A stretch of DNA of 64,000 bases from Bactericera cockerelli (taxonomy: Eukaryota > Arthropoda > Insecta > Hemiptera > Triozidae). Positions 47,521 to 57,165 of the stretch are shown piece by piece. A program made the translations under genes and the position numbers. A model generated the notes under the pieces. It saw only the letters and a program-made list of their open reading frames with translations, made no database searches and was not told where the DNA came from. Location of the stretch: positions 54,587,257-54,651,256 of the forward strand of contig CM044955.1 of NCBI GenBank assembly GCA_024516035.1, given 5' to 3'. The stretch's first letter is position 1, and every line of letters begins with the position of its first letter.

Positions 47521-47690
47521 AGTCACCGTGGCAGAGTGAGTTAGCGCGCTAGGCATTGCACGCACGGTGACCTGGGTTCGATCCCCAGCGGGGCAGGAAT
47601 TTTTCTGCTCTGTACTTGGATGTTCGGGGTCCACTCATACCTCGTGAGGAAAAATGAGTAGTTACTTGTATGAGTAACGACCAGTGGCGG
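47521..47690 (+). mobile_element. tRNA-derived SINE, family C (nested, best copy)
   Basis: 'agtcaccgtggcagagtgag', 'ttagcgcgctaggcattgca', 'ggtgacctgggttcgatccc', 'gctctgtacttggatgttcg', 'actcatacctcgtgaggaaa'. Clear A and B boxes; nested in the hAT-like element and therefore younger. Confidence 0.8.
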
Positions 47691-48049
47691 CATTACCAGA
47701 GTAAAAAGAAATTAATGTAATGGAATAATTCGAAAAGTAAAGGAGGTTCTTAGTAATGCTGCGCTACCCACAAACATTGTGCAGAGGCCTTGTGCTTCAC
47801 CACAAATAAGAAAACCATACCATACCAAATATTTCTTTATAACAAGATAAGGAAAGTAAAAAGCGGGACATTTTAATGATTTTGGTCAAAAGCGGGACAT
47901 TTTAGCGTCCCGAAGAGATTGCTCGGGACAGCGGGACAAAGGGTTCCAAAGCGGGACCGTCCCGCCGAAAGCGGGACGTATGGTCACCCTATGCATACCT
48001 CTTATTTCACACACAACTCTTTTCTTTCTCTCCTACTATCCTAATACGA

Positions 48050-48372
48050 CTTCTAGTCTGGTTGGGGGACTTTAAACAGGGAGTAGACCAGTAGTCTGGC
48101 TGGGGGACTATAAACAGGGATAAGACCAGCAGTCTGGCTGGGGGAACTATAAACAGGGAGTAGACCAGCAGTCTGGCTGGGGGAACTATAAACAGGGAGT
48201 AGACCAGCAGTCTGGCTGGGGGAACTATAAAGAGGGAGTAGACCAGCATTGGCTTAGTTCTGGTGGTCCTTGTCAATTATTAGCCTCCTTGTAAAGACAG
48301 TGGTAGAAGTGCTGAGTCATTCCTCCACTGTCTGGGTACCATCGTTCACGATGACGCTAGCCTATGATGATG
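48050..48372 (+). repeat. Family K repeat with 39-bp tandem units
   Basis: Five near-identical ~38-39-bp units (ctggctgggggaactataaa / cagggagtagaccagcagt) at 48056-48245 run into the family K sequence shared with 26265-26392 and 28310-28480. The inverted copy at 28310 has one unit, so the array expanded here. Confidence 0.8.
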
Positions 48373-48696
48373 ACTTCTACTCTCCTAATACTACTGACTA
48401 ATTCCCTACTTCTACTCTCCTAATACTACTTACTGATTCCCTTGATTCCCCCTAAAATGGTCCACAAAACATGTGGTTATTGTATTTACATCCTTCTCTT
48501 AATTCCTCTGTATTTGACTTATTTACAAAAAAAAAAGGGAATATTTATCTAGTATCCTAATACTTCTTATATCACAATTTTAATTGTATTCCACCCGACG
48601 AAGTAGAACTTTTTTCTTTTCCTTGAATATCTTAATTAGTATTTATTTCCTTTGTAAAATAATATTACAATTAAATAATACCCATAACTTTACCAC

Positions 48697-48850
48697 CGGT
48701 CGCTGCTCACATTAAAGCAGCTAAGAATTTTTCCTCACGAGGTATGAGTAGAACCCGTAACACCGAAATTACAGAGCCTATTATTAGCCTTTTTTACAGC
48801 AGGATTTGAACCCGGTCAAATATCCTCTTTCTTTAGTGTGGTCAACACGG
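48697..48850 (-). mobile_element. SINE family C, diverged
   Basis: 'ctcacgaggtatgagtagaa', 'cagaattacag'-like text and 'gcaggatttgaacccggtca' give, on the minus strand, a B-box region followed by the family body. Confidence 0.58.
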
Positions 48851-49178
48851 ATACAACATCTGTTTAATTTTGTTCAACAAAATACAATTTTGTTCAAATG
48901 ATTTTTTTTTTTTTTTTTCATGTAATTTTGAAAGAGCAATTACTATGGGATGTGTTCGAGTAAGGTCGTTTATTGTTTAATTTTTGAATTCCGCTCAGTA
49001 TAAACTGTTAGAATTAATTCCTAACTTCATTTTTGTATTTTTGGAAATATTCATTTTTGTACGTATGCTCCTCCTGTTGCCGTTGAGTAAATGATTGGGC
49101 AACCCCTGCATTAAGTTGATGTTAAATTACAGGATGTGATTATCAATAATAATAAATTAAAATCTATCAAACAGAAAG

Positions 49179-49472
49179 TTGGATGATGGGATTCTGCAAT
49201 GCGCCAGACAAGGAGTTGGTTCTGACTCTTTCAGAATTGGTCACACAAGTCTTACCGACTTTTTCATTTTTACAAACACCCCTCCTCCAGTGTATACCTG
49301 TGGAGATCCCCTGTCTGTTCGTCACATTTTAAATGAATGTCAGATCTACGAGTATGATACATGTGGCGGTTGCCTATCCTTTGACCCTAAACCATCCTTG
49401 ACGAACGCTACCAGTGAAGTGATCTCGTTGATGGCATTTCTGAAAAGTGTAAACCTTCTTCACTTCGTATAG
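49179..49472 (+). pseudogene. LINE C-terminal zinc-knuckle fragment
   Basis: The 97-aa frame contains FRIGHTSLTDFFIF, then PPPVYTCGDPLSVRHILNEC and QIYEYDTC. This is the conserved tail after the RNase H/RT region of many non-LTR elements (RxGHTxLTxxxLxxxxxPPxCxxCxxxLTVxHxLxxCxxY). Upstream coding sequence is missing, and the frame ends at a stop shortly after. It lies 290 bp before the carboxypeptidase-like gene and is unrelated to it. Confidence 0.75.
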
Positions 49473-49700
49473 AACTTGAATAATGACACGAACGACCATA
49501 TAATATTGTTTAAAGTGCCTAATGGAAACACTAATCACATGTTTCTACCTAGGTACAATGGTATACAGATCATGCTCATAAGTCATGTATAGCTTTTGTT
49601 GTTACCTACTTTCAATTATCCGACTATAAATCAAACAACTAGGACGTCAAGCTCAATTAGCATATTGTTGTTATAGCTCTTTGTTTGTGACGAACATTGG

Positions 49701-49707
49701 TATAAAA
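49701..49707 (+). promoter_or_regulatory. Candidate TATA box
   Basis: TATAAAA 56 bp before the first ATG of the carboxypeptidase-like gene. If used, transcription would start near 49727-49733, giving a short 5' UTR of about 30-35 bases. An initiator-like CCAGTG (49719-49724) is rather close to the TATA box. Confidence 0.5.
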
Positions 49708-49762
49708 CAGATTAGCTACCAGTGCGAATGTTACATTTACGAATACCCGTCTTAGCAAGTTC

Positions 49763-50167
49763 ATGAATATGATTTCACCATGTTTAATAGTTTTGTATTT
49801 AGTGTCAGTTTTTTCTGATATATCAGTATTTGCTGATGCAAATACAACTGTAAATGAAAAAGATTATGTGGATAAAGTGCCCCTAGAAAAAGGAGAGACC
49901 CAATTTATATTCGTTGGGAGTCAACCGACAACAATCAATGTTGCAAAGTATGCCTCCATTGTGGGTCTGGAAAGTATAATTCTTGATTTAGAAAAAAGAC
50001 ATATGGAACTTGTGAAAGTGTGGTCACTCGGTCAGAGTGTGGGCAACAACACTATCTATGCAGTGCAGATCAGCCGCAATGTACGAGAACCAAGGAAGAT
50101 CATGAAGCCTATGTTCAAATATGTGGCAAACATACACGGGACTGATGTGGTCGGATACGGTTTGATG
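49763..50167 (+). CDS. Carboxypeptidase-like gene, exon 1
   Basis: 135 codons from ATG to ATG|gtaatt, phase 0. The start is chosen because it gives a hydrophobic leader (ISPCLIVLYLVSVFSDISVF) and follows a TATA box at a sensible distance. The exon carries the N-terminal half of the peptidase fold up to HGTDVVGYGLM. The sequence around its end (tttgatggtaattcctctg) is the unit of the minisatellite that follows. Confidence 0.85.
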
Positions 50168-53100
50168 GTAATTCCTCTGTTTTAACTGTTAGATGGTAAT
50201 TCCTCTGTTTGTACTGTTAGATGGTAATTCCTCTGTTTTTACTGTTAGATGGTAATTCCTCTGTTTTTACTGTTTGATGGTAATTCCTCTGTTTTTACTG
50301 TTAGATGGTAATTCCTCTGTTTTTACTGTTAGATGGTAAGTCCTCTGTTTTTACTGGTTGATGGTAGTTCCTCTGTTTTTACTGTTTGATGGTAATTCCT
50401 CTGTTTTTACTGTTAGATGGTAATTCCTCTGTTTTTACTGTTAGATGGTAATTCCTCTGTTTTTACTGGTTGATGGTAATTCCTCTGTTTTTACTGTTTG
50501 ATGGTAATTCCTCTGTTTTTACTGTTAGATGGTAATTCCTCTGTTTTTACTGTTTGATGGTAATTCCTCTGTTTTTACTGTTAGATGGTAATTCCTCTGT
50601 TTTTACTGTTAGATGGTAATTCCTCTGTTTTTACTGGTTGATGGTAATTCCTCTGTTTTTACTGTTTGATGGTAATTGCTCTGTTTTTACTGTTAGATGG
50701 TAATTCCTCTGTTTTTACTGTTTGATGGTAATTCCTCTGTTTTTACTGTTAGATGGTAATTCCTCTGTTTTTACTGTTAGATGGTAATTCCTCTGTTTTT
50801 ACTGGTTGATGGTAATTCCTCTGTTTTTACTGTTTGATGGTAATTCCTCTGTTTTTACTGTTAGATGGTAATTCCTCTGTTTTTACTGGTTGATGGTAAT
50901 TCCTCTATTTTTACTGCTTGATGGTAATGCTTAAGTTTGTACTGTTTGATGGTAATTCTTCTATTTTTACTGTTTGATGGTAATTCCTCTGTTTTTACTG
51001 TTTGATGGTAATTCCTCTGTTTTTACTGTTAGATGGTAATTCCTCTGTTTTTACTGTTTGATGGTAATTCCTCTGTTTATACTGTTTGATGGTAATTCCT
51101 CTGTTTTTACTGTTAGATGGTAATTCCTCTGTTTTAACTGTTTGATGGTAATTCCTCTGTTTTTACTGGTTGATGGTAATTCCTCTATTTTTACTGCTTG
51201 ATGGTAATGCTTAAGTTTGTACTGTTTGTTGGTAATTCTTCTCTATTTTTACTGTTTGATGGTAATTCCTCTGTTTTTACTGTTTGATGATAATTCATCT
51301 GTTTTTACTGTTAGAGGGTAATTCCTCTGTTTTTACTGTTTGATGGTAATTCCTCTGTTATTACTGGTTGATGGTAATTCTTATGTTTTTACTGTTTGAT
51401 GGTAATTCCTCTGTTTTTACTGGTTGATGGTAATTCCTCTGTTTTTACTGGTTGATGGTAATTCCTCTATTTTTACTGCTTGATGGTAATGCTTAAGTTT
51501 GTACTGTTTGATGGTAATTCTTCTATTTTTACTGTTTGATGGTAATTCCTCTGTTTTTACTGTTTGATGGTAATTCATCTGTTTTACTGGTTGATGGTAA
51601 TTCTTATATTTTTACTGTTTGATTGTTATTCCTCTGTTTTTACTATTTGATAGTAATTCCTCTGTTTTTATTTGATATTTTTTTCCTTTGATTTCAATTT
51701 TTGTCATATATCTGATAGTTTCATAACTATCTGATCAACCTTCTGATCAACATTGGCTGTCTGTCCTTTTTTTGCATTCCTTGCAATGCGCAAATTTCTG
51801 ATACTAGGAAACTACTGAACAGATTTTTGCATTCTGTTCGTTATTTGCATTTTTTGCGCCCGCCGGTGTCGTAACCACATCGATTAGCGATTGGTTTTAT
51901 GCATAATAATATACTTTTCTCTTCTTCAGGTATCATTTATTCAGTACCTCGTGTACAGTGATAACAACGACCGTATTAACAAAATGTTGGACACCATTGA
52001 TATCTGGATTGTCCCCACGATGAACCCCGACAGCATTAATCTCGATTCCCTTGTAGATGATTTTTTTATTTCACGATTACGTGAGACACTTATGCCTCTC
52101 ACAAGTAACAACGGGAACGGAGTAGACCTGGACACAGATTTCCCGACCAAAGTTTTTGGAAAGGACTGGTGAGTTTATTTGAGGCAATTTTTACATTTTT
52201 TTTTCAACGGGCAATGACTATTTTGATACACATGTCTCAATCTGATGGAAAATGCTGAACCCCCTATAATCTCCCCCTTACCTAGGCTAGAGTCTTACTT
52301 GTGTTTTTCTGCAGCATGACGGCTGCCTGTGGTGGTCCAGCTTCGAGAGGCATAAGAGGGAGCGTCAGCATTGACAATGCGGTTATTGAAAAACAATACA
52401 CTTCCTGTCTCTCACACACTAGCTGCCTTGAAGTCAGGAAAAAGTGCTGACAATTATTCGAGGACACTCGCATCAGAGACTATTCCGAAACTATTATGTA
52501 TACCAGATTTACAACACAAAGATCCATGTGTTGGTCATATTTTATAAGACAGCCTCTTTTTTAAAGAAATTATTCATGTTTTACTGACGTAAATAAAATT
52601 GCCAAATTTTCAATTCACTTCAATACTTATAGAAATAATCCTCAATGCTATTAGTTTGACTATGTTCAAGTTTTGTGAGTTCCGCCGTGATTCTCTTGTC
52701 GACAGGGTTGGCCAGCCAGAAACTAGAGTCATGCTGCAGTTTATCATGAGTCATCCTTTTGTTCTCTCCGCCAATATACAAGGCGGGGACCTGGCTGTGG
52801 GTTATCCTTGGGATAATGGTCCTAAAACTAAGAAACAGCACCAAATCAGTTTAACCGATGACAACGAGTTCTTTGTGAAGGTGGCCAAGAGTTATGCTTC
52901 AAGAAACCCAAAAATGTCGCCCTATTCTAAGTGCAATAAGGTGCTACACCCGGATGGAATAGTCAACGGATGCTTCCGGAGAAGAAAACGCGGAAGTGAG
53001 TTAATGGCCAATGTTGTTCCTAGATGAGATAGTTCTAAATAGCCATGCCATCAAAAAACTATTTTAATCAGTATAAAAAAATACTAGGTCCTCCCGTTAT

Positions 53101-53828
53101 CTATCAGTGCATATATGTACGGAATTAATATATCAGAATCCTTTTTTCTGAACTCTTCTTCAACAGGTATGCAAGACGCAAACTACATCTTAACAAACTG
53201 CTTCGAAGTCACACTGTACCTGAGCTGTGCTCACCAAGTCTACGACAGCGACCTTCCTAAGTTCTGGAACGAAAACGTGAATGCCTTGCTTAACTTGGTA
53301 GAAAACACGCGTCAAGGTGTCTACGGTTTAGTGCAGGATACGGACGGACAAGCCATCAAAGATGCTGTTGTCAGAGTCATAGGGAAAAGAAAAGTGATGA
53401 AGGTGACCGAAAATGGAGAGTACTGGCGACTGCTGGTCTGGGGGTTGTATTCTATATCAGCCAGTGCCCCCGGATATTTAGAGAGCATAGATGACGTAAA
53501 AGTGTCTCAAGAGGAACCCTACGTCCAGCATAATATCACTTTGAGGCATCAAGGTGTCCACGGTAGAGTACGAGACATGAATGACCAACCCATCAAAGAA
53601 GCTGTTCTCAAAGTGGAAGACAGAGACAAGAAGATCATCAAGGTGGTCAAGGCAAACGAGCTCGGAGAATACGGGGAAACACTGGTAGGAAAAGACTTGA
53701 AGATAATAGCGTGTGCTCCTGGGTACGCCAAGACAACAGAAAATGTGCAAACATTGTTACTCGAGGACTATGTCCAGCTTGATTTCCAGCTGAAAAAGTC
53801 AAAATATAATTTAGGTATGAATTGTTAA
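49763..53828 (+). CDS. Secreted M14B carboxypeptidase-like pseudoenzyme (whole gene)
   Basis: Joined exons 49763-50167, 51930-52168, 52706-52995 and 53167-53828 give 531 aa. A signal peptide (about 1-24, ending SVFA-DANTT) is followed by a carboxypeptidase D/E-type domain and two transthyretin-like domains (about 361-438 and 440-519). Landmarks against active family members: KYVANIHGTD (H125, D128; usually HGNE), VPTMNPDS, VDLDTDFP (D203-T204; usually DLNR), FVLSANIQGG (Q240; usually LHGG, the third zinc ligand). The WYxVPGGMQD tyrosine is replaced by FRRRKRGSMQD; NCFEVTLYLSC keeps the catalytic Glu (E325). With a zinc ligand and the Asn-Arg pair lost it should not cleave. No membrane span, so probably secreted. 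A role in binding peptides or proteins is only inference. Confidence 0.85.
50161..51680. repeat. 28-bp minisatellite grown from the exon 1 donor
   Basis: About 54 tandem units of gtaattcctctgtttttact / gttagatg (28 bp). The first unit overlaps the last seven bases of exon 1, so each unit repeats the exon end and splice donor (gATG|GTAATT). Three main unit types differ before 'gatgg': tta, ttt and ggt. A block with the rare words 'tgcttgatggtaatgcttaa' recurs at about 50916, 51197 and 51478, a ~281-bp (10-unit) higher-order period. It fills most of intron 1. Confidence 0.95.
51930..52168 (+). CDS. Carboxypeptidase-like gene, exon 2
   Basis: Opens after acceptor 'cttttctcttcttcag' with GTATCATTTATTCAG (VSFIQYLVYS) and ends AAGGACTG|gtgagt, leaving two bases of Trp215. 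It encodes IWIVPTMNPDS and the altered substrate motif NGNGVDLDTDFPTK, where active enzymes have DLNRNFP or DLNRDFP. Confidence 0.85.
52706..52995 (+). CDS. Carboxypeptidase-like gene, exon 3
   Basis: Acceptor 'ttctcttgtcgacag'; the first G completes Trp215, then VGQPETRVMLQFIMSHPFVL and SANIQGGDLAVGYPWDN. The zinc-ligand His is Gln240. It ends CGCGGAA|gtgagt (phase 1) after NGCFRRRKRG, whose RRRKR (306-310) is a candidate proprotein-convertase cut site in place of the usual aromatic active-site loop. Confidence 0.85.
53167..53828 (+). CDS. Carboxypeptidase-like gene, exon 4 (terminal)
   Basis: Acceptor 'cttcttcaacag' followed by GTATGCAAGACGC; the split codon is Ser312, then MQDANYILTNCFEVTLYLSC with the conserved Glu325. 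KFWNENVNALLNLVEN links to two transthyretin-like domains: QGVYGLVQDTDGQAIKDAVV ... GEYWRLLVWGLYSISASAPG, and QGVHGRVRDMNDQPIKEAVL ... GEYGETLVGKDLKIIACAPG. TAA at 53826-53828. A possible alternative donor, TTTAG|gtatga at 53815, would extend the protein if a further exon exists; none was found. Confidence 0.82.
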
Positions 53829-54240
53829 AAATTAAAAAATCATTACATAAAATTACATCTATATAAATGCGAAAGATATTGAAAATGCGAAATTTATTGA
53901 AATCGTGATAAACATAATTATATAATCAATATGTTCAATTATTGATTTTATATGTTTATTTTCTAGGGTATGCTTAACTTTTAAATTCATTAGCCTGTTA
54001 AAATTGGATTGATATAAATGCACCCTAACCCTTTTATCTCCTTCTCTTCCTCTTGTAAATTGTCCTTCACTTTCTCCTTGGATCTTTTTCTGCCCCCCCA
54101 CTCTCCTCCTCCTATCCCTCCCTCCACCTCTCCCCCTCCTATCCCTCCCTCCACCTCTTCCTGCCCTCAACTGACATCTCTTGAAATTTTATCATCAACA
54201 AAGGTTGACGTTCCTTGGCGCCAAACGGTTGACACCCCAT
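53829..54240. other. Carboxypeptidase-like gene 3' flank
   Basis: AT-rich; no AATAAA within the first 150 bases, though 'attaaaaaatcattacataa' follows the stop. CCT-rich tandem 'cctcctatccctccctccac' is repeated at about 54108-54160. No frame. Confidence 0.4.
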
Positions 54241-54249
54241 GGCTCAAGC

Positions 54250-54300
54250 TCAGGGGGGGGGGGAGAGGGGGGGGGGGGGAATGGTGGCCGGGGGGGGGGT
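54250..54300. repeat. G-run cluster
   Basis: Four G runs of 8-14 bases within 50 bp, followed by a (GA)n tract. Strong G-quadruplex potential on the + strand, or a homopolymer-error region. Confidence 0.8.
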
Positions 54301-54344
54301 CACGTGTCAAATAATGATCGCTCTCTGTATCCCCATTTATGTGT

Positions 54345-54560
54345 GTTAGAGAGAGAGAGAGAGAGAGAGAGAGCGGGAAATATACACAACAAGAGCTTTT
54401 TAATGAGCAATTTTCTCCAATAAAAGAAAAGGGGGAGAAGAGAGAGAGAAAGGAGAGAGATCATAAAAAAAATCGAAGTGCGCTCTTTTTTTCTCTTCTT
54501 TCTTTGTTTGAATTGACCTCTCTTCGTTAAAGCTCACCGGTTGTAAACAAGCAAGAGAGA
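54345..54560. repeat. (GA)n tracts
   Basis: A pure (GA)n run at 54349-54373 and further purine-rich segments at 54430-54465 and 54550-54575. Confidence 0.85.
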
Positions 54561-54777
54561 GAAAGAGAGAGAAGAAAATAATTGAACCATTTTTGACCCT
54601 GACGAAAGATTGTCAGTGTCCCTGATAACAATATCTATCTACTAATAATAATAAATTCAGTATCGTGAACATCGCATCACTCCCGAAAAGTACAACAGTA
54701 CTTCATGGAGATGTAATAGGAATTGAAATGTATATATGTATAATTATATCTCCCTTGCCTTTATCCCATATTAGTTC

Positions 54778-54968
54778 ATGTTGCTGTTGGGGTCGGTATT
54801 GTTCAACCTCATGGTTGAGATTGGTAGGGTGGAGCACTTTTTTTATGGCTGGATGCCCTTCCTAACGCCAACGATTATATTTGGTTTAAACGTCCTGATC
54901 AGGACGGGGTTATTACTCTCCATTCGCTGGGATTAACCTCACCCAGCCTGGGTAGGGCCGGAAAAAAA
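54778..54968 (-). mobile_element. SINE family F body, truncated
   Basis: Shares 'ttcaacctcatggttgagat', 'atggctggatgcccttccta', 'tctccattcgctgggattaa' and 'acccagcctgggtagggccg' with 41081-41411; the tRNA-like head is missing. Confidence 0.65.
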
Positions 54969-55104
54969 GGAATTGAAATGTACATGAAAATAAATAAAGA
55001 TACTTTTTATTATTATTACTATCTATTTCTGTCTGGGCTCGATCCCACTTCTGACTGCTCTGTACTTGGATGACCGAACTCATGCCTCTTGAGCAAATTG
55101 TTTA

Positions 55105-55180
55105 CCTGGTTATACATACAAGCGGAGTGCGCTTGTATCCGTATAACCAGGCACGCTGACTTCTGTTATTAGCGTGCCTG
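55105..55180. repeat. Two overlapping hairpins
   Basis: Hairpin 1: 'cctggttatacatacaagcg' pairs with 'cgcttgtatccgtataacca' + gg (55105-55151, two extra bases on one side). Hairpin 2: CAGGCACGCT (55148-55157) pairs perfectly with AGCGTGCCTG (55171-55180). They overlap by four bases, so they are mutually exclusive at the base. Confidence 0.75.
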
Positions 55181-55581
55181 AGAGCTTGTGTAAAGTAATT
55201 TGGGAGAATCTCTGAGTCAGTCAAGAAACGAAGGACTTTGTAAGGATGAAAAGGCCAAGGACATTATGTCCTGATTGTTTCCTTCTCAATGCACTCCTGG
55301 CGTCCTTGTGTACGTACAATTATCAGGAACATTGTTGTCAAATTGTTGCGTTCACTGTAAATAACAAGACAAGATGTCCATTATCCACCCAAATCCTGAA
55401 GTAATGCCACAAGGCGGTCCCAGGGCAACATATAAAAGAAACACAACCAAGAAGAGGTTTTTAGACGGTAAAAAACCTTCTCGCCAGCTCATAGGCATTA
55501 ACCTACGCTGGTGTTTGATGCATATTTTCCTCTTCTGAAAAAAAGAAAATTATCCACCTAAATAGTAAAAAAAAAATGTAC

Positions 55582-55802
55582 CGTGCACTGGTAGTCAAGT
55601 GGTTAACGCGTTAGTCTGGTTATCCAGGTAGCGTATAGGGATCCGTCGGTTCGAATCCCACCCAGTACATGAATTTTTCCTCATTAGTTTGAGTTTGTGT
55701 TGTGAACACATAATAATAAGACTCTGAGGGTTAGGTGGTAGAAAATGCTTTGAGCATTAACCTCGCCTGGTGGATGCCTTCCACTAAAGAGTATTATTTA
55801 TT
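55582..55802 (+). mobile_element. tRNA-derived SINE, family A
   Basis: 'tgcactggtagtcaagtggt', 'taacgcgttagtctggttat', B box 'ggttcgaatccc', body 'tgagggttaggtggtagaaa', tail (ATT)n. The B box is perfect (GGTTCGAATCC). Confidence 0.9.
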
Positions 55803-56127
55803 ATGAACAGATACTTGTATTTTCATTTACAGTTTTTCTCAGTTTATGTGAGGAGTAAATTCATACTTTCTCACATAAACTTTGACAATAATAGTATTAA
55901 AATGAGAGTTAAAATTTACTGGGGGAAAAAAAAAATCTACTGAGAACTTAAATTTTTTCGGACTAGATGGCAGAATTGCAAGATGAGGCGTAGCTTTTAT
56001 AATATTGTAAATTGTCCCCTCAAGAGTAGTAAGTTTATTATTTAAAGAAGTTACAATTTAATGTTTTAACCACCCATTATGATTTCACAATTACTAGAAC
56101 TCGCCTTACATTATTAATATTTCGTTC

Positions 56128-56196
56128 TTGAGACTCGAACTACTGACCAAGTATGTTATAAGTCCGCCACCTTATCGATCGAGCTACTAAGGTCGC
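56128..56196 (-). mobile_element. SINE family B head
   Basis: Minus strand 'gcgaccttagtagctcgatc', 'gataaggtggcggacttata', 'ggtcagtagttcgagtctca'. Only the tRNA-like head is clear. Confidence 0.6.
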
Positions 56197-56199
56197 TAA

Positions 56200-56850
56200 G
56201 AGAAGTCCAATGATCACACTAACTGTCCAGCCTTTGTATCTCCGCAACCCCCTGTATCCTCTACATCCCCAACTCAAATAATGAAGTGTCTCTCTAAATT
56301 TTAATTAATCACTATTTACCTTCTCAAATTGCAAATTAATTATCTAAAAGTCCACTAAAATAATTCCCGTCAAAGGTAAATATTTCAATCATATTTCTCC
56401 TACTGATTCTCATGAGAAATTCAATGATCAAAATAGCCACTCTCTTCCACCCACCCTGCCACTCACCTCCAAAAACCTATCCACTTCTTAACCGGCACCT
56501 TATCCCCCACTCCTCCCCCACCTTATCCCCCACTCCTCCCCCTTCAAATCGAAAGCCTCCCCAGTACATTAATAGAGGAATTAAATAACTTCCACCCGTG
56601 TCAAGCTTGTTTGTCGAGTCACCCCCCTCCCCCCTTTTCGAATCCCGGGTCAGGAAAGAATAATTCATTAGTGTTTATGCATGGAATATAATACTCACCA
56701 CACTTCTTTTGTCCTTACATAATGAACTATATGCTCCGAGAGATAAGTCTGTTCAGTTTAGTTAAAGTATGCTTTCTTTGTGATGAAGTACAATGTCTCT
56801 TAACAATTGGTGTAGCGTAGCATTATTGAGGGCCTTTACTTTTAAAATGA
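56200..56850. other. Unannotated stretch
   Basis: 'accttatcccccactcctcc' repeats twice at 56498-56540; otherwise no frame or recognised repeat. Confidence 0.4.
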
Positions 56851-56860
56851 TTATGCCCCG

Positions 56861-56951
56861 GTAGCTCAGTGGTCAAAGTGTCCATTTGGTAATCTAGACT
56901 CTAGAGATCGCGTGGGTTCGAAACCTAACTGGAAGTGGAACATGACAAGTT
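56861..56951 (+). mobile_element. tRNA-derived repeat, family D
   Basis: 'gccccggtagctcagtggtc' (A-box region), 'gcgtgggttcgaaacctaac' (B box) and the tail 'ggaacatgacaagtt' shared with the inverted copy at 57311-57403. Confidence 0.65.
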
Positions 56952-57012
56952 ATCCATCCTTTCTTAATACATATTTCTATTTTCTTTATTATTTTCTTTA
57001 GACTCTATTAAT

Positions 57013-57165
57013 GTCGCCACTTGTTGTTACTCATACTAGTAACCACTCACTTTTCCTCACGAGTAAGAGTGGGCCCCGGACACCCAAATTACAGAGTAGA
57101 AAATTTCTACTCAACTGAGATTCGAAACCAGTTCTTAGTTCGCTACACTATTCAGGTGATCATAG
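57013..57165 (-). mobile_element. SINE family C
   Basis: Minus strand has 'actggtttcgaatctcagtt' (B-box region) and the body 'ctctgtaatttgggtgtccg', 'cactcttactcgtgaggaaa'. Confidence 0.65.

Larger units (their letters stand above)
46948..47991. mobile_element. hAT-like non-autonomous element with nested insertions
   Basis: Ends are TAGGGTGACCA and TGGTCACCCTA (11-bp terminal inverted repeats). The 8-bp flanks TGCATACC are identical on both sides (46940-46947 and 47992-47999), the target-duplication length of hAT transposons. Subterminal sequence repeats 'agcgggac' words (gcgggacattttagcgtccc). There is no transposase frame. Two family C SINEs (47046-47200, 47521-47690) and a 'ggcggcgcgcctggcggtgc' segment lie inside, so its 1044 bp are mostly later insertions. 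Confidence 0.8.

Noticed and set aside
49179..49472. First exon of the carboxypeptidase-like gene
   Set aside because: The translation matches the zinc-knuckle tail of LINEs, and the gene has its own signal peptide and TATA box downstream.
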